The translations under genes and the position numbers were made by a program. From Caldimonas brevitalea (GTDB lineage: Bacteria > Pseudomonadota > Gammaproteobacteria > Burkholderiales > Burkholderiaceae_C): a DNA stretch of 64,000 nt. How positions within the stretch are numbered: the first letter of the stretch is position 1; the number at the start of each line of letters is the position of its first letter. A model generated the notes under the pieces. That model saw only the letters and a list, made by a program, of their open reading frames with translations, ran no database searches and was not told the origin of the DNA. The DNA lies in assembly GCF_001017435.1 (NCBI RefSeq), contig NZ_CP011371.1, positions 434,001 through 498,000 of the forward strand, in the 5' to 3' direction. Shown one piece after another: positions 8,214-16,719 of the stretch.

Positions 8214-9562
8214 CACGCAGCCTCCCGAACGGCGTGCAGCAACTGGTCGTAGACCCCGAGGTCTCGGACCTCGACGTCGCGCTCGCTCTGGGATGGCGCA
8301 GTGGGCCGCTCGCCTATCGAGCCGAATCGCTGACGCTGGTTACGGGGTACCGCTCCAGGCCCGTGTTCGGGCAGGACGCTCAGCTGCGCACGCCCGCTCA
8401 GCACCGCGTGCTCGGCCACGACCTTGCCCTTGTGCCGGATGATCCAGCTGCCGCCCTCGCGGGCGACCTGCACCGTCTTGCCAATCAGTCGGAACGGCAC
8501 CGAGTAGCGGTTCGCGTCGATCGCCACGAGCCAGTCCTCGGCGACCACCCGCTCCCGCACCATGGCTTGCAGGAAGCTGCGATGGCCGGCCGCCGGCATC
8601 AGCGCCTTGGCCTCCTCGGCGAAGCGCTCCATCGGCCGCTGATGCGTCGTGCCGTGCACGCGCACATCCGCGACCTCGGCCTGCCAGGCAGCCAGCTGGG
8701 CATTGAAGTCCTCCAGGTCCCGGAACTGGCGGCCCGGCACGAAGTTGCCCTTGATGTACTTCACGCCGGACTCGACCTTGCCCTTGGTCTTGGCCCGGTA
8801 CGGCCGGCACAGCCGGATCGTGAAGCCCCAGTGCCCGGCAAATGATTGGAACGTCGCGTTCAGCTTCGCCCGTCGCACACCGGCGTCGTCCTCGGTCGTG
8901 CCGATCGTCACCGTGCGCATCCGGTCGTACAGCAGCGACTGACAGACGCCACCGAAGTGATCGAAGGCCCGCTCGTGCGCCGACAGCAGGCTGTCCATCC
9001 GCTCGCTGAGGTAGCCCTCGGCGTAGGCCCGGCGGCTGTAGCCCAGCGTCATCACGAACACGTGCACCCGGGTCGCCTCGCCGCCCAGCCACACCTTGAC
9101 CTGGCCCCAGTCCACTTGCGCCTGTTCACCTGGTGCCGTCTCGAAGCGCATCTGCGTGATCGCCGCCACCGACGCACTCGAGCGCAGCGGACGCACCGCC
9201 ACCTTGACCACCTCGTAGCAGCCCGTGAAGCCCCGCTGCGCACGCAGCTCCTGGAACAGCACCCGCGCCGAGAATCCCACCTGCGGCGCCCGCCGGTTCA
9301 GCCACTCAATGTGCTCGTCCAGCAGTGTCGGGCGCCTCACCTCCCGGCTGTACGGCTTCCACTCATCACGTGCCAGGCAGCCTCTGACCGTCTTGCGGTC
9401 CAGCCCCAGCTCCCGCGCGATCGCCGAGATGCTCTGACCGGCGGCGCGGCGCTCGCGAATCGCTTCCCACTGCTCTTGCCCAACCACCGCCACCTCCATG
9501 CTCCGTCTCCAGACGGGCACGGTACCGGCCTCTGCAGCCATCCTTTGAACTTCCTCTTCCAT
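8213..9562 (-). CDS. istA: IS21 family transposase IstA
   Basis: DDE transposase of about 449 residues. An N-terminal helix-turn-helix (GQSISAIARELGLDRKTVRGCL) precedes the integrase core with QVDWGQ (first Asp), the LLYDRM region (second Asp) and GKVESGVKYIK (Glu); a beta-barrel C-terminus follows (ANRYSVPFRLIG). I chose the ATG at 9562 because AAGGAG lies eight bases upstream; an in-frame GTG/ATG at 9610 lies within the terminal repeat. The gene appears intact. Confidence 0.93.
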   Translation of the reverse strand: MEEEVQRMAAEAGTVPVWRRSMEVAVVGQEQWEAIRERRAAGQSISAIARELGLDRKTVRGCLARDEWKPYSREVRRPTLLDEHIEWLNRRAPQVGFSARVLFQELRAQRGFTGCYEVVKVAVRPLRSSASVAAITQMRFETAPGEQAQVDWGQVKVWLGGEATRVHVFVMTLGYSRRAYAEGYLSERMDSLLSAHERAFDHFGGVCQSLLYDRMRTVTIGTTEDDAGVRRAKLNATFQSFAGHWGFTIRLCRPYRAKTKGKVESGVKYIKGNFVPGRQFRDLEDFNAQLAAWQAEVADVRVHGTTHQRPMERFAEEAKALMPAAGHRSFLQAMVRERVVAEDWLVAIDANRYSVPFRLIGKTVQVAREGGSWIIRHKGKVVAEHAVLSGRAQLSVLPEHGPGAVPRNQRQRFGSIGERPTAPSQSERDVEVRDLGVYDQLLHAVREAA

Positions 9563-9639
9563 CTCTCGCTCCTTCGCGATTTCGATGGGTGGGGAAAATT
9601 TAGATGCCATGACTGGGGATTATTGGAGTGCCACTGACA

Positions 9640-10779
9640 GCTGGAACTGCTGGTCGAAGACCTCGAGACTCGCTGCAGCGCGCTGCCGGACGGCGAGGCA
9701 GCGAACACGGCCGCGCCGGCACATCATCCACCTGCACGCAGGCCGCTGCCGCCACACCTGCCCCGGGAGACCGTACGTCACGAGCCGGCGTGCAACTGCA
9801 GTGAGTGCGGCGGCGAGCTGCGCTATGTCGCCGAGGTGCTGGAGCTGGTGCCGCAGCGCTTCAAGGTCGCGCGCCATGTCAGACCGAAGTACTCCTGCGC
9901 ACGGTGCCAGGCCCTGACTCAAATGCCGGCACCAAGTCGCCCGATCGCTCGCGGCATGGCCGGCCCGAACCTGCTGGCACACGTGCTGGTCAGCAAGTTC
10001 GCTGATCACCTGCCCCTGTACCGGCAGAGCGAGATCTACGCTCGCGAGGGGGTGGAGCTGGAGCGCTCGACGCTGGCCGACTGGGTCGGCAGTGCTTCAC
10101 GCCTGCTGGAGCCCTTGTTGGGCACGCTGCAGCAGTACGTACTCGGCGCCGAGAAGCTGCACGCCGACGACACACCAGTCGCTGTGCTCGCCCCTGGCAA
10201 GGGCCGCACAAAGACCGGGCGGCTATGGGCGTACGTGCGAGACGAGCGGCCGATGGGTAGCCTCCAGCCGCCGGCGGTATGGTTCCAGTATTCGCCCGAC
10301 CGCAAGGGTGAACGGCCGCAGGAACACCTGAAGCAGTTCACCGGCATCCTGCAAGCCGACCGCTATGCCGGCTTCGAGGCGCTGTACGAGCAAGGCCGCG
10401 TGGTCGAGGCAGCCTGCTGGGCACATGCGCGGCGCAAGTTCTTCGAGCTGCACCAGGCCACGAAGTCGCCGCAGGCCCTCGAGGCGTTACGTCGCATCGG
10501 CGAGTTGTATGAGATCGAGCGGCACATTCGCGGCCGGCCGCCCGAGGAGCGGTGGCGCGTGCGACAAGAGCACGCCGTGCCGAAGCTGCAGGCGCTGCGG
10601 GGCTGGATGGACGATGTGCTGGCCGCCACCTGGTCAAGTCTGAACTTGCCCGGGCGATTCGCTACTCGGTGGGCCGCTGGCCTGCGCTCGTCCGCTACGC
10701 GGAGGACGGGCGGGTGGAGATCGATAACAACGCGGCCGAGCGCGAGATCCGAGCCGTAGCCCTTGGCAGGAAAAACTAA
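9640..10779 (+). pseudogene. tnpC: IS66 tnpC, 3' fragment
   Basis: Continuation of the interrupted tnpC from LELLVEDLETRC. Against the intact copy it lacks four codons in the LRYVGEDVAEVLE region, has a frameshift near 10632 (after DDVLAAT), and ends at GRKN followed by TAA where the intact protein continues WLFAGSDAGG. The catalytic DDTPV motif is still readable, but the product cannot be functional. Confidence 0.92.
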
Positions 10780-10782
10780 ACC

Positions 10783-11110
10783 GGCGGTTTACCGCCTTCT
10801 CGACGGCCTTGACGGCCTTGACGATTCTTGATTCCAACACCGTCGAGCTGAAGAACTCGATCAGGTCGAATAGCAAGGTGACGCTGCACAGCTTTCCATT
10901 CAACACCTCGACCACACCGTCCGCAGCACGGCCATGGAGGCTCACCTTGCCGGACAAGCAGTGCCGAGTTGTTCGTTGCAGCGTGGCCTCGGGGGATTTG
11001 CACAGCCTTGCGACCTCCGGCGCAAGCTCCCCTTGGTCCGTCACCTCGATGCGCGCCAGGTCGACACGCACAGCGCCCGTGGTCCAGTCGATGAGGAAGG
11101 CTCGTGTCAT
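10783..11110 (-). pseudogene. 3'-truncated unidentified gene next to the IS66 remnant
   Basis: An ATG at 11110 opens a convincing protein beginning MTRAFLIDWTTGAVRVDLAR and running about 109 codons to the IS66 junction near 10780, beyond which the frame only reads antisense through tnpC. The ATG overlaps the stop of another reading frame ending DKANLADTGRIVAYRK as ATGA, typical of coupled genes. That upstream frame is itself broken, with coding-like pieces in two frames across about 11110-11390 (for example DMRIRIHADAFTEDTC). I do not recognise either product. Both look like remains of a small operon. Confidence 0.4.
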
Positions 11111-11401
11111 TTTCTGTACGCAACGATGCGGCCCGTGTCGGCCAGATTGGCCTTGTCTTGGTTCTCGATGAAGTACTGGGTCGCCCCCCTGCGCCGAGGT
11201 GAGGGTTGGCGCTGGCAGTACGGACGGCCATGCACGTGTCTTCCGTGAACGCGTCGGCATGAATTCGTATGCGCATATCTCTCGCTTTCGGGCTGTCCCA
11301 GTGGGCAACTTGCACCGAATCGTTGTACTCCCGCGCGGTGCGTACCGCCAGCACGGCATCCGACTGGTGATGGCCGGCTGCAGGGTAGGTCGCCAGCGGG
11401 C

Positions 11402-11663
11402 TCACCACTTTTTTGTGTTGATTTCCTTGAGGATCTCGATGTCCAGATCCCTCTCGGCAAGCAGCTTCTTGAGCCGGCTGATTTCCAGCTCCAGCGCCTT
11501 GAGCCGCTTGACGTCAGCTGCCTCAAGCTGGCCGAAGTGCTTGCGCCAGGCATAGATGGTGGGCTCGCTGACCTTGTGCTTCTTGGCAGCCTCGGCCACC
11601 GATATCCGATCCGCCTCGCGCGATCGTGGCCATTTGCTCTTACGTGAATTGACTCTTTCTCAT
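11402..11663 (-). pseudogene. IS3-family orfA relic
   Basis: The C-terminal 65 codons are a standard IS3 OrfA: an HTH (KHKVSEPTIYAWRKHFGQL) followed by the leucine-zipper region (LEISRLKKLLAERDLDIEIL) and the ending KEINTKKW. Upstream the gene is broken: ATG at 11663 gives MRKSQFT, then TAA replaces the expected Glu before EQMATIA, and the frame shifts before READRISVAEAAKK. No orfB follows. Confidence 0.8.
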
Positions 11664-11664
11664 G

Positions 11665-11939
11665 GCTCCTCGTCGGGCGGCAGCCTTCTTCGTAGAAATC
11701 AGTGTCTCGGAGAAACCGGGCAGCTCATCCCACCCACTGCCGCGCAAGACGTGCACGCGCCGCATGTCTTGCGCGGTACTGGCGGAGCGATGGTACGTCG
11801 GACCGTCGCACTCGACGCCGGCCAGGTAGGTGCCGCGTGCATCGGGATGTACGACCGCCAGGTCGACACAGAAGGACAAACGGCCAATCTGAGTGTGGAA
11901 CCGTCTGGCCGCCGGTAGGTAGCAGCTGAAACCGCGCAC
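11665..11939 (-). pseudogene. Relic of a PD-(D/E)XK (MTES_1575-type) nuclease domain
   Basis: The frame contains CVDLAVVHPD, GTYLAGVECDGPTYHRSAS and VLRGSGW, the pattern of the restriction-endonuclease-like domain found at the C-terminus of large DUF4011/DUF3320 helicase-type proteins. After SGW the expected RVWSTDWF tail is scrambled (ELPGFSETLIS). Only this terminal domain is present; the large N-terminal part is absent. It runs directly into the IS3 relic. The family assignment rests on remembered motif patterns. Confidence 0.55.
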
Positions 11940-12333
11940 TTGCCCTCGGCGGCGAGGAAATCTCGAGCCAATTTAAATTTAGCATTTAAGCGCACGACGA
12001 ATAACCGTTAGATCTTCCAGTTGCCCACCCAACTGCCTGTCTCATACATATATCGAACGCATGCGCGAGAGCGACGACAGGCAACACTTCGTCACGCCTC
12101 CGACGATCTTGACGTTCGATTATTTCTACGGATCTCCGCACCTTGACTGCTCGGGCCCAATCGCGCTACACCCTAGATAACCGGAAGGTGAACTGACACT
12201 GGCAGCGACGAAAAACGCAAGCAAGCGGGCGGACCTTCACAGCGAGCCGGTTTCCTTGCTTCGAAGCCGCTATCGCCGCAGCGCGCTGCTTGGCCCAAAA
12301 CAGGACACACTTCCCCAAATTCGTAACAGGCAA
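11940..12333. other. AT-richer spacer upstream of the aminomutase operon
   Basis: Nearly 400 bases without a credible gene, sitting between the IS graveyard and the three-gene operon. It includes AT-rich tracts (AATTTAAATTTAGCATTTAA around 11970-11990) and should contain the operon promoter, but I could not pick one -10/-35 pair with confidence. Confidence 0.4.
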
Positions 12334-13305
12334 ATGGCAAACATATATATCGTTGACTCAATATATGAGCATCACTTTCAAAGCCCAGAAGTGGAAAGCT
12401 TAATCTTGCCGGGCCACGACATTGCCTTGAAACATATTTCTACGTCCGCTGATTTGGAGCAACTCCCCTTGGAGTCGATAGATGTGCTGCTCCTATGGGC
12501 ATGCGTACCGTCCATCACCATCAATCAATCAATTCTTAATCGCCTGGAGCAGTGTCGGGCCATTATCAAAGTGGCCGTCGGGTTTGAAAATATCGATTTG
12601 CAGCAGGCTAGAAGGCGGAACATCGACGTTTTTAATGTCCCTGACTACGGAACTGAGGAAGTGGCTGATCATGCGTTAGCTCTGCTTCTTTCCATGGCGC
12701 GAAAGATTAACTACATGGACAGGGCAACGAAAATGAATGGGTGGAGCTGGGCAGAGATCAAGCCTACCTACCGCCTTAGAGGAAGAACACTCGGGATAAT
12801 CGGATTCGGAAGAATAGGAGGTGCAGTGGCTCGAAGAGTCCAACCCTTTGGCATGAAAGCCTGTTTCTACGATCCGTACGTACCAAGTGGCATTGAAAAG
12901 ACTTTCGGAGTTGTACGCTGCGAGAATCTCAACGATCTGATAGAGGAGTCAGACTGTATCTCAATACATTGCGCCCTCAATGACTCTTCACATCATCTTC
13001 TCGGGCGTGAGCAATTCGCGCGAATGAAACACGGGACGCTTGTTATTAATACCGCGCGAGGTGGGATTGTCGACTCTTCCGCCCTTCTTCAAGCCCTGAA
13101 TAGCGGCATTGTCGCGATGGCCGGCTTGGACGTTCTCGAAGGGGAACCCGCCCTCGATGCTCGCTTCAGAGACTCCGGCCGAGTGATATTGACAGCCCAC
13201 TCAGCATTCTACTCAGAGGAATCGTTCCGCGAAATGCGTGAAACTTCAGCAACCATGGCCAAAGCCGTGCTCTCCGGCACAAAACCCCGGAACATTGTCA
13301 ACTGA
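12334..13305 (+). CDS. D-2-hydroxyacid dehydrogenase (NAD-dependent, CtBP/PGDH-like)
   Basis: Protein of 323 residues that should reduce a 2-oxoacid to a D-2-hydroxyacid or the reverse. The Rossmann motif GFGRIG is at 157-162 with an acidic residue (D180) after the second strand, favouring NAD. Catalytic residues are recognisable: Arg242 (NTARGG), Glu271 (DVLEGEP) and His289 (AHSAF). The YGTEEVADHALALLLSMAR segment (105-123) is typical of CtBP-like members. I chose the ATG at 12334 (MANIYIVDS), preceded by AACAGG; an upstream in-frame start at 12256 gives an unrelated leader. It is the first gene of a tight operon with a radical-SAM aminomutase-like enzyme (17-bp gap). Base composition is clearly AT-richer than the window average. 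Substrate unknown. Confidence 0.88.
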   Translation: MANIYIVDSIYEHHFQSPEVESLILPGHDIALKHISTSADLEQLPLESIDVLLLWACVPSITINQSILNRLEQCRAIIKVAVGFENIDLQQARRRNIDVFNVPDYGTEEVADHALALLLSMARKINYMDRATKMNGWSWAEIKPTYRLRGRTLGIIGFGRIGGAVARRVQPFGMKACFYDPYVPSGIEKTFGVVRCENLNDLIEESDCISIHCALNDSSHHLLGREQFARMKHGTLVINTARGGIVDSSALLQALNSGIVAMAGLDVLEGEPALDARFRDSGRVILTAHSAFYSEESFREMRETSATMAKAVLSGTKPRNIVN

Positions 13306-13322
13306 ACTTATGCGAGAAACTC

Positions 13323-14294
13323 ATGAACGAAACAACCGTTGAAACTCGATTTTCTGAGAAAATCACCCCTTATCTCAAAAATCTCACGAGCAGCAGTAGC
13401 GCGATACGGGAAATGTACGTGCTCGATCCGTTGCGTGAAAGAACGACTGCCGACCTTTCCGTCGATCTCCTCAACGAGAAGAAATCCACTCCAATATTTG
13501 GCACGGTAAGAAAATACGAAGGACAACTCCTCGTTCTCCTCTCCTACACTTGTGCAGCCAACTGTCGCTACTGCGAAAGACAAGATCGGGTTGGCGTCGG
13601 CCTCGACGCTGAGGGCCACCTAAAATCGGAGCGAATCGACAGGATTATTGATTACATAAAGAACGACAACACACTATATGAAATCATTGCGAGTGGAGGG
13701 GACCCGCTCACCAACCCCAAAGGACTGGAATATCTTTTTACGCAATTGCAAGCAGTCGAACACGTTAAAGTTCTTCGGATCCACACTCGCTTCCCACTTC
13801 AAAACCCTGGCAAGGTAAAACTAGACTTGATGGAACGCTTGGCCAAGCTGAAAGAAACTGTTTACCTTAGCCTACACATCGATCACCCTGACGAGCTACA
13901 ACCAGAAACAGTCGACCTTATCCGTGCATTTAGGTCGATGGGCTATGTATTGCTCTCGCAGAGTGTCTTCCTGAAAGGGGTAAACGATAACAAGAACACC
14001 TTGAAAGAGATGTTTTTGCGACTCTTTGAACTCGGGGTCCGGCCGTACTACATATATCACGGGCAGGAAGTGACGGCTACAACTCGCTTTGTGATGGCGC
14101 TCGAAGACGAGATTGAAATCATGACCCAACTGCGAAACGAGTTGTCGGGTCTCGCATTTCCGCAGCACGTCATCGACATTCCCGGCGCATCCGGCAAGGT
14201 CATTGTCCCAAGCAACCATTGGGAGAAAGATACTTCCGTAGTGACCGATTTTGAGGGAAAGCGGGTCAGAACAGACAATTGGTCGACAGTCTAA
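13323..14294 (+). CDS. Radical SAM lysine-2,3-aminomutase-like protein
   Basis: PLP- and radical-SAM-type enzyme of 323 residues. The iron-sulfur motif is CX3CX2C (C77, C81, C84; TCAANCRYCER). Aminomutase signatures follow: SGGDPL 124-129, IHTRFP 153-158, QSVFLKGVND 213-222, PYYIYHGQ 241-248 and IDIPGASGK 284-292 with the probable PLP lysine K292. Against the clostridial lysine enzyme as I remember it, Asp330 is kept (D285) but the position of Asp293 is Gln248, at exactly the same 44-residue spacing from the lysine; those two Asp bind the lysine side-chain amine. The substrate may therefore not be lysine. It is shorter than KamA (about 415) and near EpmB length, but no efp or epmA is nearby. 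It lies between a hydroxyacid dehydrogenase and an exporter in one operon. Confidence 0.85.
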   Translation: MNETTVETRFSEKITPYLKNLTSSSSAIREMYVLDPLRERTTADLSVDLLNEKKSTPIFGTVRKYEGQLLVLLSYTCAANCRYCERQDRVGVGLDAEGHLKSERIDRIIDYIKNDNTLYEIIASGGDPLTNPKGLEYLFTQLQAVEHVKVLRIHTRFPLQNPGKVKLDLMERLAKLKETVYLSLHIDHPDELQPETVDLIRAFRSMGYVLLSQSVFLKGVNDNKNTLKEMFLRLFELGVRPYYIYHGQEVTATTRFVMALEDEIEIMTQLRNELSGLAFPQHVIDIPGASGKVIVPSNHWEKDTSVVTDFEGKRVRTDNWSTV

Positions 14295-14315
14295 ACGGAT
14301 AGTGATATTCCTATC

Positions 14316-15299
14316 ATGTCACAATCCACCTCGGTTGGTAATGCCAGCGAAAATAGATGGGCCAGCTATTTCTGCCTAGCTTTGGCGATGACGCTGACCG
14401 GTGTATACGTCAGCGTTTGTAAACCTCTCGGCGCCGCACTGCCTGTTTTTCTTCTGGCATGGCTGAGGTTCTGCATGGCTGCAGTCGCGGTGCTGCCCTG
14501 GCTGCGTACAGCGACTGACACTCCGCCGCTATCGCCGAAGTCGAGATGGTTGCTTTTCCTGCAGTCATTCTTCGGCAACTTCCTGTTTACGATCTGCATG
14601 GTTTACGGGCTGCGGCTTACCAGCGCTGTTTCTGCTGGTGTCATTCTTGCGTGTATTCCGGCAGCGGTCGCTCTCTTCAGCCGTGTATTCCTGCGTGAGC
14701 ATGTTTCGCTCAGGATTTGGGTAAGCATAGGCTTGGCGGCCGGAGGCATCGCTCTGCTTTCAATGGCACAGGTGTCCGGCGGGAATAAGGCAGGCGATCC
14801 GGCTTCTCGCGAAGAGGTATGGCTTGGCAACTTTCTAGTGCTCATGACAGTGTTCTGTGAGGCCGCTTATGTTGTCATTGGAAAAAAGCTCACTGAGGAC
14901 ATCTCTCCAAAGCGCGTAGCGGCACTCATCAACTTGTGGGGGCTCACACTCTTTACCTTGCCCGGACTCTATGAGGCTATAGGCTTCGACTTTTCGCTGA
15001 TTACGCCGCGGATATGGAGCCTATTGGTGTTCTATGCGATGTCCGCTAGCGTCATTTGTGTTTGGCTATGGATGACTGGACTAAGGCATGTTCCCGCTGC
15101 ACAAAGCGGTGTGTTTACCGTATTGTTTCCTGTGGGCACTGTGCTATCCGGCATTCTTTTTCTCGATGAGCGACTGTCAGGCTTGCATTTGGCTGCGTTC
15201 GCATTGGCAACTACCGGGCTTTTGCTTGCCACTACGCGCTCTGTCCGATTTTTTCGCGCGGATGATCAGCGAGGCCGCGCAAAGTCGGGAGTTATGTAG
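14316..15299 (+). CDS. EamA/DMT-family transporter
   Basis: Membrane protein of 327 residues with about ten hydrophobic segments arranged as two EamA repeats. Visible signatures include the first-repeat end VFLREHVSLRIWVSIGLAAGGIALL and the second-repeat LFLDERLSGLHLAAFALATTGLLLA, each given here only as landmarks. The family exports amino acids and metabolites, mostly by proton exchange. It starts 21 bp after the aminomutase-like gene and has the same lower-GC composition, so it probably exports the product of that operon. Confidence 0.88.
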   Translation: MSQSTSVGNASENRWASYFCLALAMTLTGVYVSVCKPLGAALPVFLLAWLRFCMAAVAVLPWLRTATDTPPLSPKSRWLLFLQSFFGNFLFTICMVYGLRLTSAVSAGVILACIPAAVALFSRVFLREHVSLRIWVSIGLAAGGIALLSMAQVSGGNKAGDPASREEVWLGNFLVLMTVFCEAAYVVIGKKLTEDISPKRVAALINLWGLTLFTLPGLYEAIGFDFSLITPRIWSLLVFYAMSASVICVWLWMTGLRHVPAAQSGVFTVLFPVGTVLSGILFLDERLSGLHLAAFALATTGLLLATTRSVRFFRADDQRGRAKSGVM

Positions 15300-15660
15300 A
15301 CAGCCCTGAGAGGGTGTAGACGAAATCAACCGGGGCGGCCGAGCCTGCTGAGGAGCAGGCGTGCTTCGACCAGCCACGGCCAGGTGACGGAGACAACCCT
15401 CCGGGGATTGGCGACGGATCTGCAGCAGCCCGTCAACGCGAAGGCTCGCGAAGAGGCCGCCGCCGCGTAACAGGGCGCGGCCGGTCGCAGTCGGCGGAGG
15501 TCGAGGAGGAGACGCAAGAGGCAGATCCGCACGACGGTGTCGCTTCCGAAGTGGCGGAAACTCCAGATGACACCGGCCCGAACGTTACAGATTTCTTCCC
15601 AGCGACGGCATGAGCTGTCCTAGTCGAGACACGATCTAACAGATCAACGGCACGGCCAAC
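15300..15660. other. Spacer with a possible gene-tail relic
   Basis: No complete gene was seen. On the plus strand one frame ending at about 15612 reads as an Arg-rich then acidic tail (SQSAEVEEETQEADPHDG to TDFFPATA), which resembles the C-terminus of some lost protein. This is weak and unassigned. Composition returns to GC-rich here. Confidence 0.3.
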
Positions 15661-16453
15661 TCACGTATCGGCGTCGCCCCCGATTCGGTTGCGCGCGCTC
15701 TGGATCGCTTCGTGGAGCTTTGCCTCCAGGTCTGCCCGCGGTGGCAGCACCGTCAAGTACTCCGCGACGTGGATCCCGCTCGCACCCAACTCGAGCAGCT
15801 CAATTTGGTCCTGCTTCTAGCCTGCGCACAGGATGATGCCAATGGGCGGCTCCTCATGACGCTCCTGCTCATGACGAGCCAGCCATCGCAGGCAAAGCTC
15901 CATCTGGCTTTTGTACTCGTGCTTGAACGCCCCGAGTTTGAGCTCGACGGCGACGAGGCGGTTCAGCTTGTGGTTGTAGAAGAGAAGATCCAAGTAGAAG
16001 TCGTCGTCGTCAATCTGCAACCGCTTCTGACGTGCGACAAAGGTGAAGCCGGCGCCCATCTCAAGGAGAAACTGCTCCATCTCGCGCAGAATCGCGTCCT
16101 CGAGGTCCTTCTCAAGGTAGCGATCACTGAGACCGAGGAAGTCGAGGACGTAGGGGTCCTTCAGCAACAGATCCGGCGCGACTTGCTGATGCTGCCGCAG
16201 ATCGCTCAGCTCTTGACGGATCGTTTCCTCAGGTTTCCTGGAAAGAGCTGTGCGTTCATAGACCATCGCATTGATGCGCTCGGTCAGCTGCCTCGAGGAC
16301 CATCGTTCGAGCTGGCACAGGACTGCTGTAGAACTCGCGCTTCAGTGGATCGTCGATGTACATCAATGCCTTGATGTGGGTCCGGCTCAATTCTCTCGGC
16401 ACTGCGGAGAGAATTTCCTCCGTCGGTGACGTTGGTCCGCTTTTTAGACACAC
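15661..16453 (-). pseudogene. YhcG-type PDDEXK nuclease (DUF1016), broken
   Basis: The C-terminal nuclease domain is clear: DRYLEKDLEDAIL, FLLEMGAGFTFVARQ, DDDFYLDLLFYNHKLNRLVAVELK, with Asp and E-x-K in the expected order. Three lesions are visible. The 5' part is missing beyond LSRTHIKALMYIDDP. A frameshift near 16318 separates KREFYSS from ERINAMVYERTALSRKPEE. An in-frame TAG near 15815 follows IILCAG, after which family-like sequence resumes (KQDQIELLELGASGIHVAEY) and runs to TGA at 15661. YhcG proteins are linked to restriction-type defence and DNA repair. This copy should be dead. Confidence 0.8.
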
Positions 16454-16719
16454 CCGAAACCTAGACTACGTCCTGCTCGTGGGGTGTGCCCACATGGCGA
16501 AGATCAGCAATCGCATTTCGAAGGCTCGGCGCCGGTACGCCGCCACCGGCGCAGCGCCCGATGTGAACGCACCGGCCGGCGCTGTGGGCGGAGGCCCCGT
16601 CGGCCGGACCGGCAAGAAGGTCCTCGCCTGGCCTTAGAGTCCGTCACCCAAAGGAACTGGTGGCCGGAGTGCGCCCAGATGGCGTATGCTGCCGCCGCTT
16701 GTTTCTAAAGGTTGATGCA

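Larger units (their letters stand above)
7319..9639 (-). mobile_element. IS21-family insertion sequence, complete
   Basis: Element of 2321 bp carrying istA and istB. Both ends begin TGTCA, and long imperfect inverted repeats extend about 50 bp inward: 7319-7370 against the complement of 9588-9639, sharing TCCCCAG and CTAAATTT blocks. The pentamer GCTGG is duplicated at 7314-7318 and 9640-9644. Removing the element plus one copy restores exactly the intact IS66 tnpC sequence GAGCAGCTGGAACTG, so the boundaries are certain. The genes read opposite to the host tnpC. Confidence 0.95.
7028..10779 (+). mobile_element. Decayed IS66 copy, split by an IS21 element
   Basis: Opposite-orientation relative of the element at 981-3403. 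It begins abruptly inside the last codons of tnpB (EGIDWRMPARTWQPQ matches nearly exactly), so tnpA and most of tnpB are gone. The tnpC copy is interrupted at 7318/9640 by the IS21 element, carries a frameshift near 10632, and breaks off at 10776 within GRKN, about 70 codons short of the normal end. It cannot be autonomously mobile. Confidence 0.9.

Noticed and set aside
13323..14294. Assignment as EpmB (EF-P lysine aminomutase)
   Set aside because: Length is compatible, but no efp or epmA is nearby, the operon partners are a dehydrogenase and an exporter, and the substrate-pocket position differs. Not excluded, only not supported.
16494..16637. Small plus-strand frame starting MAKISNRISKARRRY
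   Set aside because: About 47 codons, low complexity and no family; it overlaps the end of a pseudogene region and has no clear ribosome site.
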